Under the pieces are notes generated by a model. It saw only the letters and a list, made by a program, of their open reading frames with translations, did not search any database and was not told the DNA's origin. A stretch of DNA of 64,000 nucleotides from contig NZ_CP017886.1 in assembly GCF_001874645.1 (NCBI RefSeq), forward strand, positions 372,001 through 436,000, in the 5' to 3' direction. The stretch comes from Pseudomonas frederiksbergensis. GTDB lineage: Bacteria > Pseudomonadota > Gammaproteobacteria > Pseudomonadales > Pseudomonadaceae. A program made the translations under genes and the position numbers. Within the stretch, counting starts at the first letter, position 1; the number at the start of each line of letters is the position of its first letter. Positions 19,404 through 28,311 of this stretch are shown here, one piece after another.

Positions 19404-19589
19404 AAGTACTTCTTATTTAAAATCAGCTAGTTACAGGGTTTATTTTTCCGCATATTGTGAATTTCGCCACCGTTGAAAGCCAATAAAATCAGGGCCTCTC
19501 AAAAAATTGCGGAATGAAGCTCTCGCTGTTGCGGCGACTGCATTCGGCCAGAAGTGTCCTCTCAGGTGGGGCTGCGAAACTTGGGAGGT

Positions 19590-19931
19590 TCAATCTGCTG
19601 GCTTGAGCGTTTCCCGAAGTTCCGCCCATTTCAACAGTGCATCCAGTGCCGGACAAAGCGCCTGACCCCACTCTGTCATGCGGTACTCCACCTTGGGTGG
19701 TACTTGCGGATAGGCGGTGCGATGCACAATGCCATCCGCTTCCAACTGGCGTAACTGCTGGGCGAGCATTTTCTGGGATATCTCGGGGATTAGCTTTTCC
19801 AGCTCGGAAAAACGTTGCACCTGGCCACCGAAGAGGTGGAACAGGATCACCAGCTTCCAACGTCCTTCGAGTTGCTTGAACACTGCTTCTACTTCGCTAG
19901 CCGCAGTAGAGGGCGTATAGATTTTTCTCAT
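19590..19931 (-). CDS. HxlR-family transcriptional regulator
   Basis: 113-aa winged-helix regulator with the HxlR signature (GRWKLVILFHLFGGQVQRFSELEKLIPEISQKMLAQQLRQLEADGIV, then PPKVEYRMTEWGQAL). Members respond to small electrophiles or oxidative signals. It is divergent from the NTF2-like/SDR pair 100 bp away and is probably their regulator. The conserved N-terminal Cys of some members is absent here. Confidence 0.9.
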   Translation of the reverse strand: MRKIYTPSTAASEVEAVFKQLEGRWKLVILFHLFGGQVQRFSELEKLIPEISQKMLAQQLRQLEADGIVHRTAYPQVPPKVEYRMTEWGQALCPALDALLKWAELRETLKPAD

Positions 19932-20030
19932 ATTTCCCTAGCTTACTTTTTCGTGGGTTCTTGCCATCGGGTATGGCCGAAAGCGAGCATGTGGATGAAG
20001 AAATCCTTACATCAGTGAGGTGAAATCGCC

Positions 20031-20357
20031 ATGAAAATCGAATTGCCTGAACCGCTCGCCAGCTACCTTGCGGCCGAAAAGATTACTGACACCGAGGTGT
20101 TGGAGCGCTGCTTCGCCAAAGATGCCACCGTGCGCGACGAAGGCCGGACGTACAAGGGGTTGGAGGCTATCAAGTCCTGGAAGCAAGCCTCCCAGGCCAA
20201 GTATCAATACAGCATCGAACCATTGAGCAGCTCGCAGGAAGGACAGACCGTGACCCTGCTCGCTCGGCTTACGGGGAACTTCCCTGGCAGCCCTGTCGAG
20301 CTCACTTACACCGTTGTACTCGTCGACGACAAGATCGCATCCCTGGAGATTCGCTAA
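20031..20357 (+). CDS. NTF2/SnoaL-like protein
   Basis: 108-aa cone-shaped alpha+beta barrel protein of the SnoaL/NTF2 superfamily ([24 protein letters not shown], then [16 protein letters not shown]). Members are small isomerases, hydrolases or ligand-binding proteins; the reaction here is not predictable. The stop overlaps the SDR start by one base (TAATG), so the two are co-translated. Confidence 0.85.
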   Translation: MKIELPEPLASYLAAEKITDTEVLERCFAKDATVRDEGRTYKGLEAIKSWKQASQAKYQYSIEPLSSSQEGQTVTLLARLTGNFPGSPVELTYTVVLVDDKIASLEIR

Positions 20358-21049
20358 TGAGCATCGCACTGGAACTCGAAGACCTCCGGACGCTGGTCAC
20401 CGGCGGAACCAAAGGCATTGGAGAAGCCGTCGTCTCCCGACTTCGCGAGGCTGGCGCAAAAGTCCTGACAGCTGCGCGCTCGCGTCCCGAACACCTGCCC
20501 GAGGACCTCTTCGTCTCAGCGGACATCACCACCACCGAGGGTTGTGCCAGCGTCTTCGATGCCGTCCATGATCGTCTCGGCGGGCTCGATATCATCGTTC
20601 ATGTCGCTGGCGGCTCATCGGCTCCAGCCGGTGGCTATGCGGTGCTCGACGACCAGGAATGGCAACGGGCTCTGGACCTGAACCTGTTCTCAGCAGTTCG
20701 CCTTGACCGAGCGCTGTTGCCTATGCTGCTCAAGCAAGGTTCGGGTGTCATCATCCATGTCACCTCTATCCAGCGGCAGCTTCCGCTGCCTGAATCCACA
20801 CTTGCGTATGCCGCCGCCAAGGCCGCGCTCTCGAACTACAGCAAGGGCCTTTCCAAAGAGGTCAGCCCCAAGGGCGTGCGCGTGGTCAGGGTTTCACCGG
20901 GATGGGTGGAGACGGAGGCATCAGTCGCCTTTGTAGAGGAGATTGCGAGGCAGAACGGCACCGATTATGAGGGTGGCCGCCAAATCGTAATGGGCTCGCT
21001 GGGAGGCATCCCAATCGGACGCCCCGCTAAACCAAGGGAAGTAGCCTGA
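20357..21049 (+). CDS. Short-chain dehydrogenase/reductase, C-terminally short
   Basis: NAD(P)-dependent oxidoreductase with the cofactor motif TGGTKGIG (15-22), catalytic S137, Y151 and K155 (YAAAK). The product stops at residue 230, just after [10 protein letters not shown]. Related SDRs continue about 30 residues with the xxxAFLAS...G-x-x-x-x-x-DGG ending that closes the substrate pocket. The stop lies 31 bp before the left end of the Mu-like prophage, so the loss is probably linked to that insertion or rearrangement. Activity is doubtful. Confidence 0.85.
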   Translation: MSIALELEDLRTLVTGGTKGIGEAVVSRLREAGAKVLTAARSRPEHLPEDLFVSADITTTEGCASVFDAVHDRLGGLDIIVHVAGGSSAPAGGYAVLDDQEWQRALDLNLFSAVRLDRALLPMLLKQGSGVIIHVTSIQRQLPLPESTLAYAAAKAALSNYSKGLSKEVSPKGVRVVRVSPGWVETEASVAFVEEIARQNGTDYEGGRQIVMGSLGGIPIGRPAKPREVA

Positions 21050-21079
21050 CGCCGAGCGCGAAAAATCCGCACCCTAACG

Positions 21080-21090
21080 TGAGATAAATA
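21080..21090 (+). repeat. Left terminal repeat of the Mu-like prophage
   Basis: TGAGATAAATA, an exact inverted match to the right end. The palindrome CTGTTGCAACAG lies 20 bp inside (21110-21121) and is a candidate transposase-binding site, since GTTGCAAC also occurs near the right end (55835-55842). Confidence 0.75.
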
Positions 21091-21251
21091 GCTTCAGATT
21101 CTTTTGCACCTGTTGCAACAGAATATCAAAACAGGTCGGCCTGAACGTTCCAACTGAAGTTTAGCTCCTCCTTTGCTTCGCTCCCTTTCCAGACGCTCGC
21201 TCGTGAGCAGAGCGTACAGGACACAAAAGGTCGTGACGCCCCGAGGATGGT

Positions 21252-21677
21252 TTACCGTTCCTGCTCGATGAGCCAGGTGGGTTGAGCGGGACGAAGTTCC
21301 TGAGAGGGAAAGCCAGGCGATTGTGGCCAGTCACGCAGCTCACGCCGGTAGACTTGCAGCGCCGCGTATTGCTCGGCTTTGAGCGTGGTTGTCGGGCCAC
21401 CTTCTAGCTCGTCACGGTGGCGCGCCACGACGCTGTCGGTCGTAGCCAACTGCCCGTCACGCCAAGCGCGCTCGATGTCAGCCAACTGCTCGGGGGACAT
21501 CGGCGGACGCTCAATCAGAGACGGCGGCTCAGTATCGAAACTGATCTTCTTGCCGTTTCCTTGCCCCGTCAAAAGTTCGGCATGTAGCTCGGCTGATATT
21601 TCAATCGCGTCCACCGGAAGCTCACCGCCTAAATCTGGATCGTGAAAAAGTCCCGTTGTCTTACTGGAATAAACCAT
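21252..21677 (-). CDS. Tail fibre assembly protein
   Basis: 141-aa protein following the tail fibre gene, with the C-terminal tail-assembly-chaperone pattern (AEQYAALQVYRRELRDWPQSPGFP, then RPAQPTWL). Such proteins help fold or attach tail fibres. It is the last gene of the late region; the 170 bp to the phage end contain no further gene. Confidence 0.8.
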   Translation of the reverse strand: MVYSSKTTGLFHDPDLGGELPVDAIEISAELHAELLTGQGNGKKISFDTEPPSLIERPPMSPEQLADIERAWRDGQLATTDSVVARHRDELEGGPTTTLKAEQYAALQVYRRELRDWPQSPGFPSQELRPAQPTWLIEQER

Positions 21678-21689
21678 GATCGTTTCCCC

Positions 21690-23360
21690 TTAAATCCCAA
21701 AGGCCAACACCTTGCCCGCCGATTGACTGGCGGTGTAGTTCGTCTGCAAAAGCACTTGGCCAAGACCGTTAGCCATGCCTGCCACAAAGGGCGTCCCACT
21801 GGCGCCATAAATAACGCTGTCCGTCATGGTGACCAGGCAACCGAAGTTCATACTCGGAAAAGCAATCGGCAAGTTGTAAGCGCCCGAAGCCGGACCCGGA
21901 CCCGAGAAGGTCGCGGTCATCCATTGAACGATCAAACCGGATGGTAGTTTTTGATAGCCTGACGGACCCAACATGCAAGCCCACGGTCGGGTTTTCCCGA
22001 CCACCCCCGTGCCGGTCAGCAACCAAAGGTTCATGCCGATGAACATGCAATCGACGTAGGTGTCTGGCGGAATCGAGCGCGTGGCAGCCGTCCACATGCC
22101 GTCTATATTTTCCTGCATCTTGTCGGCACCCTGAACACTCAGGGCCATAGCGTAAGTGCCCCAGTTCTGCACCCGAATGGCAGCCCCTACTGGAATGTTG
22201 TTCGTTGCACTGTCAGGCAGACTGTAGGAGTTGTTCGTAGCCCCCGAGCAATGGACCACCCCACCAACGTGGCCGACAGCTCCCGGTGTCGCCCCCGAAA
22301 ACGACCAGAAGCCTGAATACTGATGCCCTCGGGCTTGCGCTGCCTCCGTACTCATCACCTGGGTGCTGACATCGAACCGAGGAGGAAGGGCCGTTAACGG
22401 CTTACCCCGCAGGACCGGACTGATAAAGTCCGATTGCTGCAACTGCACATTGGTGGCATCACAGAACAGCAAGGAGGACGTGTTCGGCGTGATCGCAATC
22501 CCTACGCCCGCCGCCGTTTTTACCGTCACCGTAAAGGCGCCCGTCGTGACGTTCTGCATTTGGAATCGAGCAGTCACGTTTGGCACGATCACCGTTTTGT
22601 TGCCGGTCAACACGCCTGACAGGTACACAATGCCTGCACTCAGTTGAGCCGCTGTCAGCACAATATTGCCGGCCCCAGCAATATTCACCGAAGTAGCGCC
22701 ATTGATGGCGCTCTGTACAAACTCGGAGTTCACTACCGACTTATCGTTGGCTCCAGGGGGCGGCGTGGGGGATTTCGGATTGCCGGTCAGGTTCACGCTG
22801 TCAAAGTCGCTCTGCTGCTGAGCAATGGTGTTTGCACCGGTCACAAACAGCAGAGTTGACGTGTCCTGCGTTACCGCGACCCCCGTACCGGTCGCCGTTT
22901 TCACAATCAAGGAAAAGGCACCAGTGGTGCCATTGACCACCTGAAAACGCGCGGGCAATGTCGGCACGATGATCGTCCGGTTACCGGTGAGAGTCCCGTA
23001 CAGACTCAGCGTTCCGGTCCCGGCCTGAGCCGCCGACAGCGTTAGAACGCCCGAGCCCGAGACATCAATGAACGTATTACCGTGCAACGCCGTGCGCACA
23101 AATTCAGTGTTCGACACGGACAGATCATTGTCCCCGGCTAGCGGGGTTGGCACCTTTGGGTCACCCGTGAACGTCGGACTAGCCAACGGTGCTGCATCAT
23201 TGATGATTTTCTGAATTTGATCCTTGAGCCATTTAGTGCGACTCGCGAGCTGTCTTGCCTGGAGGTTGTCGATACCTTCCGGCCCACCCAGCACAGGATC
23301 TGATGTTTCGAGCTGATAGACACCTGGTGCCCATTCATTTGATTCGGGTAGATCGGCCAT
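21690..23360 (-). CDS. Phage tail fibre protein with two internal repeats
   Basis: 556-aa receptor-binding fibre, starting at 23360 (MADLPESNEWAPGVYQLETS) where it overlaps the gpI stop by one base. The N-terminal baseplate-attachment region (DPVLGGPEGIDNLQARQLASR) is typical. Residues about 59-184 and 188-311 are tandem homologous modules, each with G-x-P-x-x-PTP...NDxSVxNxEFV, then LTGN(R/K)T(I/V)IVP and TGAFxxxVKTA. The C-terminus is beta-rich with glycine/serine stretches. It probably determines host range. Confidence 0.88.
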   Translation of the reverse strand: MADLPESNEWAPGVYQLETSDPVLGGPEGIDNLQARQLASRTKWLKDQIQKIINDAAPLASPTFTGDPKVPTPLAGDNDLSVSNTEFVRTALHGNTFIDVSGSGVLTLSAAQAGTGTLSLYGTLTGNRTIIVPTLPARFQVVNGTTGAFSLIVKTATGTGVAVTQDTSTLLFVTGANTIAQQQSDFDSVNLTGNPKSPTPPPGANDKSVVNSEFVQSAINGATSVNIAGAGNIVLTAAQLSAGIVYLSGVLTGNKTVIVPNVTARFQMQNVTTGAFTVTVKTAAGVGIAITPNTSSLLFCDATNVQLQQSDFISPVLRGKPLTALPPRFDVSTQVMSTEAAQARGHQYSGFWSFSGATPGAVGHVGGVVHCSGATNNSYSLPDSATNNIPVGAAIRVQNWGTYAMALSVQGADKMQENIDGMWTAATRSIPPDTYVDCMFIGMNLWLLTGTGVVGKTRPWACMLGPSGYQKLPSGLIVQWMTATFSGPGPASGAYNLPIAFPSMNFGCLVTMTDSVIYGASGTPFVAGMANGLGQVLLQTNYTASQSAGKVLAFGI

Positions 23361-23941
23361 TAGCTGCTCCCATGGTTGTATTGGCCGTCGCGGCGAGCAA
23401 CGCCGTTGTGTCGGATGGCTACCGATTGATAGTCGAGCGACACCAGTCGGCAGCGAGTCGGTGCGACGGAAAGTAAAAGTCGGCGCAGGAGCGCGGCCTG
23501 ATCGTTGGTGATAACGCGCTGGAGATACACCCGGTAAAGCGCCCACGCTGAAGGGGCGCCATGGACGTGGCTCCCATCTCTGGTGATGGAGCCGTTGTGC
23601 ACCTGGTTGTTCAGTCCTTCCTGCAGGACCACCTCACCGAACCCCAGCAGCCGAATGACCTCGCGCATCGCCCAGGGGGTGCCTTTGAAGCGATGCAGTT
23701 CGGCGGCGCTCTTGATCAGGTTGCGCTTGGCCTCCTCGGACTCGGCCAACATCCAGGCAGCCTCATCGAGGAGCGAGAATTGATCGGCCAGGGTCGGCAG
23801 TAGTGACGTTTTCACCAGGTCGATCAGGTAGACCAACATCACGTTGAGATCGAGGTCGGTCAACGTCTCGTCGAGCAACTCACAGAGCAGCGCAAAACGT
23901 TCATCACCGGCCAGCGCAGGGGGCAGCTGCTGATCAGCCAT
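23360..23941 (-). CDS. Phage tail protein I (baseplate)
   Basis: 193 aa, P2 gpI / Mu gp48 type baseplate wedge protein (LPTLADQFSLLDEAAWMLAE, then LIKSAAELHRFKGTPWAMREVIRLLGFG). Its ATG overlaps the gpJ stop by 8 bp, so translation is coupled. It links the baseplate to the tail fibre encoded next. Confidence 0.9.
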   Translation of the reverse strand: MADQQLPPALAGDERFALLCELLDETLTDLDLNVMLVYLIDLVKTSLLPTLADQFSLLDEAAWMLAESEEAKRNLIKSAAELHRFKGTPWAMREVIRLLGFGEVVLQEGLNNQVHNGSITRDGSHVHGAPSAWALYRVYLQRVITNDQAALLRRLLLSVAPTRCRLVSLDYQSVAIRHNGVARRDGQYNHGSS

Positions 23942-25055
23942 AAGCCACCCCAGCATCGATCAGTTGAATTGAGGTGCAGTTTGCCCATTCGTTGCCTTGC
24001 AGTTCGCGCAAGGCAGCAGGCAGCTCCAGATCGGCGCGGTACACACCAGTCACCTGGAGCAGTGCCGTCAATTGCTCCTGCACAATATCCCGTCCGAGTC
24101 CGGCCCGACGTTCTACGGCATAGGCGTCAGCTGCGGCCTGCGCGGCAGCCATGGCATCGCTGCGGACTGCGTTGGCGTAAAAGGTGAGCCGTGCCTTGAT
24201 CTGAAAACCTACCTCAGTCGGTGACAATGCCTTGACGGTGTCACACAAGGGACGGAGTTTTTCGCCGCTGACCTGATTCTTGACCTGTTGCAGCAGGTCG
24301 TCCGATGGCAATCCGTTGGTGGTCAACGGGTACAGAGCGACATGACCATCTGGTTGCCCTTCGTCCGGCCCATGCACGGCGACATCAATAATCGACTGAT
24401 GCACGGCCAACGCGTGGTAGCGATAGGCACCGCGACTTCCGGCATTGCTGAACGCCTCAGGCGCCAGGATGATCCTCTCACGGTAACGGTCATCCTCTTC
24501 GTCCTCGACACCGTCAGCTGTGACTCTGGTGTTACTAGCGACCAGCCCCGCTGCTGGCGAGGTACCAATGCTGCTGATCTGTCCGATGGTCCAACCATTA
24601 CCCAACTCACCAGCAATCAGGCACGTCGCAATGACAGTCACCTGGGTCTGCCCCACTGCAATGACAACATCCTGATCCGTCACGAACGTCAGCTTCGCAT
24701 CCTGGGTACTGACCTGAGTTCCAACAGGAATCAACAAGGGTGCCAGCACGGCGGCGGGCATGCGGAAACGCAAAGGGCATTGAGCGGGTTGTGCCAAGAG
24801 CCTGGGTGTAGCCACCAATTCACCGAGGTAGTCGAGGATCGGTCCGCGAGCGAAACGCACCAGGAGCTGCTCGCCTGCGTTCTGAATACCCATCTGCAAC
24901 CGAGTGACGGCGTAGGCAATCTGGTCGATGTACAGGCGCTCGATCTGGGCCGGGTACAAGGTTTTGCCGGACTTTTCCTCATAGCGGGCAATCAGTTCGG
25001 CTTCAAGCGCCGCAGGATCAATCTTGATGAACTCGGGTTTAGGCAGCTCGCGCAT
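23934..25055 (-). CDS. Baseplate J-like protein
   Basis: 373-aa baseplate wedge protein of the gpJ/Mu gp47 family, with the N-terminal RLYIDQIAYAVTRLQMGIQNAGEQLLVRFA and the core DRYRERIILAPEAFSNAGSRGAYRYHALAVHQSIIDVAVHG (conserved AGS-x-x-AY). It forms the six-fold baseplate with gp25/gpW and gpI. It overlaps the gpW-like gene by 17 bp. Confidence 0.93.
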   Translation of the reverse strand: MRELPKPEFIKIDPAALEAELIARYEEKSGKTLYPAQIERLYIDQIAYAVTRLQMGIQNAGEQLLVRFARGPILDYLGELVATPRLLAQPAQCPLRFRMPAAVLAPLLIPVGTQVSTQDAKLTFVTDQDVVIAVGQTQVTVIATCLIAGELGNGWTIGQISSIGTSPAAGLVASNTRVTADGVEDEEDDRYRERIILAPEAFSNAGSRGAYRYHALAVHQSIIDVAVHGPDEGQPDGHVALYPLTTNGLPSDDLLQQVKNQVSGEKLRPLCDTVKALSPTEVGFQIKARLTFYANAVRSDAMAAAQAAADAYAVERRAGLGRDIVQEQLTALLQVTGVYRADLELPAALRELQGNEWANCTSIQLIDAGVAYG

Positions 25056-25416
25056 AAGGCACCTCGGTCACTTGGGTGATCCCATTAGCGACGCGCCAGA
25101 GCACTCTCACGGTGATCTGCGCTTCATCTATAAGGACTTGCACCTGGACCACCGTGACGCGGTTTTCCCAAACACGAATGGCATCGACCGTTTCGCGCAC
25201 CAGGTGCGGAGTCACACGGTTGGTGGGCCAGTCGAGGTAGAGGTGAAGATCGCTGCCAAACTCTGGCCGATGAGGATCACTGCCCTTGGGCGTGGTCATG
25301 AGGATCCGAATGACCTGGTCAATATCGCGCAGCCCCACGACCACTTCACCCGAGGTGCCGAGGGCAGGCTGCCAGTGAGCAGCGGTGAGGCTTGTGTAAG
25401 GGATGGATGTCGTCAT
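25039..25416 (-). CDS. GPW/gp25-family baseplate protein
   Basis: 125-aa lysozyme-like-fold baseplate protein of the gp25 family (GLRDIDQVIRILMTTPKGSDPHRPEFGSDLHLYLDWPTN). First gene of the final late block. It lies just downstream of a copy of the late-promoter motif (25449-25468), which separates it from gpV across the embedded cargo cassette. Confidence 0.9.
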   Translation of the reverse strand: MTTSIPYTSLTAAHWQPALGTSGEVVVGLRDIDQVIRILMTTPKGSDPHRPEFGSDLHLYLDWPTNRVTPHLVRETVDAIRVWENRVTVVQVQVLIDEAQITVRVLWRVANGITQVTEVPYARAA

Positions 25417-25448
25417 GTGCCCATGATGGGACGGTCGGCGAGCGCCGG

Positions 25449-25468
25449 CTTTTAATCTGGTTTAAAGA
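25449..25468 (-). promoter_or_regulatory. Late-promoter motif copy 1 (before baseplate W-J-I block)
   Basis: CTTTTAATCTGGTTTAAAGA on the plus strand, 32 bp upstream of the gp25-like start. It is one of four near-identical copies, all ahead of leftward late genes; TTTAA-N6-TTAAA forms a dyad. Confidence 0.8.
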
Positions 25469-25505
25469 CGGGCAACATCAGTGCACCCCCCGACTAGGAG
25501 CTGGT

Positions 25506-26123
25506 ATGGACATATGGAACGTCGACAAGCTGGTCTTTTTCATCGCATTTGTGGTTCCAGGCTTCATCAGCCTGAAAACGTATGCGTTGCTCCAGCCGAC
25601 TCAGATTAAAGACACCTCTCAGCAGTTGGTGGATGCCGTTGCTTACAGCTCTATCAATTACGCCTTACTGATGGGCCCAATTTACGCCATTGAACATATC
25701 GACCTAAGGTCCACCCACCCAACGCTCTATGTTCTTTTCTACGTTGTAGTGCTGCTTTTGGCGCCAATCGGCTGGGCTTGGGCATTCTTATGGCTCAGAA
25801 AAACGCAGCTTCTTCAGCGTTCAATTGCACACCCAACTGGAAAGCCGTGGGATTTCGTCTTCAGCCAGAGAACCCCCTACTGGGTGATTGTTACGCTGAA
25901 TGATGGACGTCTGGTTGCAGGGCTCTATGACTCGAAGTCCTTTGCCTCAAGCAGCCCGGCACCGGAGCAAATTTACCTCCAGGAGACTTGGGTGCTGAAT
26001 GACAACGGCGGATTCGAAAGGTCGAGAACGGATTCTGCGGGCATCATCATCCTCGCTAAAGAAATCGCTACACTTGAGCTGTTTCACCTTAGAGCCCCAC
26101 AGGAGAGTGACAATGACGAATAA
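25506..26123 (+). CDS. DUF6338-like membrane protein, prophage cargo
   Basis: 205-aa protein transcribed against the surrounding tail operon. AGGAG stands 7 nt before the ATG. Two hydrophobic segments near the N-terminus (LVFFIAFVVPGFISLKTYALL and LYVLFYVVVLLLAPIGWAWAFLWL) precede a cytoplasmic beta-rich domain (PYWVIVTLNDGRLVAGLYDSKSFAS, then IYLQETWVLND). It resembles the uncharacterised DUF6338 family. It is AT-richer than its neighbours, and overlaps the next small gene by 11 bp. A moron-type cargo gene, perhaps for host protection (inference). Confidence 0.75.
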   Translation: MDIWNVDKLVFFIAFVVPGFISLKTYALLQPTQIKDTSQQLVDAVAYSSINYALLMGPIYAIEHIDLRSTHPTLYVLFYVVVLLLAPIGWAWAFLWLRKTQLLQRSIAHPTGKPWDFVFSQRTPYWVIVTLNDGRLVAGLYDSKSFASSSPAPEQIYLQETWVLNDNGGFERSRTDSAGIIILAKEIATLELFHLRAPQESDNDE

Positions 26124-26250
26124 AAGAAATGACCCTTCCGAGAAGTACGGTTACCAACCAAGTAAGGGCGACTCCCATCCTACAAAAGATGGCTATGCAC
26201 CGCCGCCAACCAGCGAAAGGGCACCAGCGCCGCCGCCCAAGAATCCGTAA
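26113..26250 (+). CDS. 45-aa proline-rich small protein, cargo paralogue 1
   Basis: MTNKRNDPSEKYGYQPSKGD, then KDGYAPPPTSERAPAPPPKNP. ATG preceded by AGGAGAGTG. It overlaps the end of the DUF6338-like gene and shares length, an MT(N/D)K(R/K) start, a (Y/D)GYQP box and an APPPK(N/K)P end with the next gene. No hydrophobic segment; probably disordered. A functional partner of the membrane protein is likely from the overlap. Confidence 0.65.
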   Translation: MTNKRNDPSEKYGYQPSKGDSHPTKDGYAPPPTSERAPAPPPKNP

Positions 26251-26288
26251 GTAGTGACTCAGAGTTTACTCATATAGGAAGAATGACC

Positions 26289-26426
26289 ATGACGGACAAG
26301 AAAAGTGAAACGAACAAGCCAGTGCTTACACCGGGCCTAGGTCAGGATGGTTACCAGCCGATGACCCAGCGTCCCAATCCCCAAAGCGTAACCAAGCCCG
26401 TTGCACCTCCCCCCAAAAAGCCATAA
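26289..26426 (+). CDS. 45-aa proline-rich small protein, cargo paralogue 2
   Basis: MTDKKSETNKPVLTPGLGQD, then GYQPMTQRPNPQSVTKPVAPPPKKP. The ATG at 26289 has AGGAAG at good spacing; an ATG two codons earlier is too close to it. Same length and shared motifs with the preceding gene indicate a tandem duplication with divergence. It ends 26 bp before the convergent gpV stop. Confidence 0.65.
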   Translation: MTDKKSETNKPVLTPGLGQDGYQPMTQRPNPQSVTKPVAPPPKKP

Positions 26427-26452
26427 CGCAAAGGTTCCACCCAAGGGCATGT

Positions 26453-26986
26453 TTAATGATCGTGATGGTTTGAGTTACCTCCCGTATCCATGATCGTCCC
26501 GGTAGCATTGATATTGCCATTCACCTGTAGGTCACCATTCAAGGTGACCTGTGGGATGTCCAAGGTCGCTGAAGGCGCCTTCACCACCACCAGGTCACCA
26601 GATTCGACGGTCAGGTTCTTGGCGCACTTGAGCAGGGTCGCCCCGACGCAATCCAGGGACATCACGCTGGCCACTTGGTCATACGTGATCACGGTGCCAT
26701 CTTTGAAGCGTACATAGTCAGTCCCTTCATCTATTACCGGTGGCGGTTCTACGGTTGAATAGATTCCGCCCAGGTACACGCCACCGACACCATCGGCATC
26801 GAGCAGCACCGCGACCTGTTCATTCAGTTCCGGCATGATCGGGCGGCACTGGATACCCTGAGTGTTGCGCTGGGGCACATTCAACCAGTAACTCTGCACC
26901 CCATCACGATCATCCAGCCGCACACGGATGCGGCAGGTTTTGTAATCAACGGCACTGACTTCGCCGTATTCCAGTTCAACGCCCAT
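26453..26986 (-). CDS. Baseplate assembly protein V (tail spike)
   Basis: 177-aa gpV/Mu gp45-like membrane-piercing spike with the N-terminal OB-fold (CRIRVRLDDRDGVQSYWLNVPQRNTQ) and a C-terminal beta-helix (VTLNGDLQVNGNINATGTIMDTGG). The C-terminal HHDH holds the H-x-H pair that coordinates iron at spike tips. It acts at the tip of the contractile tail to puncture the outer membrane. Confidence 0.92.
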   Translation of the reverse strand: MGVELEYGEVSAVDYKTCRIRVRLDDRDGVQSYWLNVPQRNTQGIQCRPIMPELNEQVAVLLDADGVGGVYLGGIYSTVEPPPVIDEGTDYVRFKDGTVITYDQVASVMSLDCVGATLLKCAKNLTVESGDLVVVKAPSATLDIPQVTLNGDLQVNGNINATGTIMDTGGNSNHHDH

Positions 26987-27004
26987 TCATTTTGCCCTTC
27001 ATTA

Positions 27005-28117
27005 TTAAGCCACCACTTCGTGTTCGATACCGTAGGTCGACAGCGCCAGGTCGGGCTTGGAGTTATCCAGGGTGAAACCAATCGACGGCGCCGACACCCG
27101 GCAGACTTCCTGGTCGACGGTGTAGCCGCCACTGCGGGTCATGCGGTGTTGCGACGAAAGGATCATGTAGTTGCCACCCAGCTTGCCTGCGGCGACCAAG
27201 GTCACCACATTGCCGCTCACCAGGTTGGGACGGCCCATGGCGGTCCAACTGCCCGTAGTGCGCTCACGGTTAGCCTTGGCCAGCTCGGCCTTGGCTTTGG
27301 CTTTAGCCACTTCGGCGGAGGCGGCGCGTTTGCGACTCTTCTTGGTGTCGGCACTGGTGGTGGTCTTGCTGGCGCTGCTCGGTACCGCGACCGTCTCACC
27401 ATTGATGATTCGGTAGCTGACCAGCTGCTTCTTGACCGGGTCTTTGTGCTTGACCTCGACGGCCTTCGGCACGTCCTTGATCTTGTCGCGTAGGTGCACG
27501 TTGGCTTGATCCTGCAATAGCTGCCTGGCGACCGGCTTGCCTTTCGCCAGTTCGCTGATGGCGTGGAACACCAGCTTGTTGCCGGTCACCTTGAATGCGT
27601 AGTCGTATTCGTCCGCCAGGTTGCTCAGGAAGGTCAGGTCGGAGTCCTGCTGGGTCAGGCGGTCAAGCTTGATGGGTTCGATGCTGCCGATCAACTCCAG
27701 CCCCAGGCGGGTTGCGATCTGCTTGGCCACGGCGTCGAGAGTGAGGTTTTCATAGGCGCGATGTTCGGTAGTGCGCAAAGCCGTGTTGATACCGGCAGCC
27801 AAAGCATGGATGGTCACGGTTGAAGGTGGGCAACGCAGCTCGACCTCATCGATCTCAAAGCGGCCCAGCGTTCGAAGTGGCGCACCCTCCCAGCCGATGG
27901 CCAAGGTTAGTGCATCGCCATGCCCTGGATACCAGGCATCCCGCCATTTACCCTCGGTGTCCTCCAACTCGACCTCCAGACTATCGGCCTGCCCGGACAG
28001 ATAGTCGATGTACGTCAACGAGAGCAGATGCAGGCTGATGTTGTGGGTGATGTTGCTCTGTTGATAGGTCAGCACGAAGCGCGCTTCGGGCACTTGCTTG
28101 GGGATCAGCGCATCCAT
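27005..28117 (-). CDS. Phage late control / tail hub protein D
   Basis: 370-aa gpD/Mu gp44-type baseplate hub protein (YIDYLSGQADSLEVELEDTEGKWRD, then AIGWEGAPLRTLGRFEIDEVELR). It also carries a lysine/alanine-rich segment (SADTKKSRKRAASAEVAKAKAKAELAK, near residues 255-285). It lies between gpX and gpV in the usual hub order. Confidence 0.9.
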   Translation of the reverse strand: MDALIPKQVPEARFVLTYQQSNITHNISLHLLSLTYIDYLSGQADSLEVELEDTEGKWRDAWYPGHGDALTLAIGWEGAPLRTLGRFEIDEVELRCPPSTVTIHALAAGINTALRTTEHRAYENLTLDAVAKQIATRLGLELIGSIEPIKLDRLTQQDSDLTFLSNLADEYDYAFKVTGNKLVFHAISELAKGKPVARQLLQDQANVHLRDKIKDVPKAVEVKHKDPVKKQLVSYRIINGETVAVPSSASKTTTSADTKKSRKRAASAEVAKAKAKAELAKANRERTTGSWTAMGRPNLVSGNVVTLVAAGKLGGNYMILSSQHRMTRSGGYTVDQEVCRVSAPSIGFTLDNSKPDLALSTYGIEHEVVA

Positions 28118-28311
28118 GGGGGAAGATCCTCGGCGGTGACCACCGGCTCCAACATCGGAATGGCCAAGGTTAATCCGGCTGGTAAAGCGGCAGTCAGCGG
28201 CACGTGCAGGTTGGCCTGAACGATCGGCAAATACCGATGAGCGTCACCGTAGTAGCGCCAGGCCAATTGGTCCCAGCGTTCGCCTTCGGTTGTTACGTGG
28301 GGAATGAACAT
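28105..28311 (-). CDS. Tail protein X
   Basis: 68-aa LysM-like small tail protein (TTEGERWDQLAWRYYGDAHRYLPIVQANLHVPL) of the gpX family, connecting tail completion and hub proteins. It overlaps gpD by 13 bp. Confidence 0.9.
   Translation of the reverse strand: MFIPHVTTEGERWDQLAWRYYGDAHRYLPIVQANLHVPLTAALPAGLTLAIPMLEPVVTAEDLPPWMR

Noticed and set aside
24288..25079. 263-codon plus-strand frame opposite baseplate J
   Set aside because: Antisense shadow; composition is histidine/arginine/glutamine-rich without domain structure.
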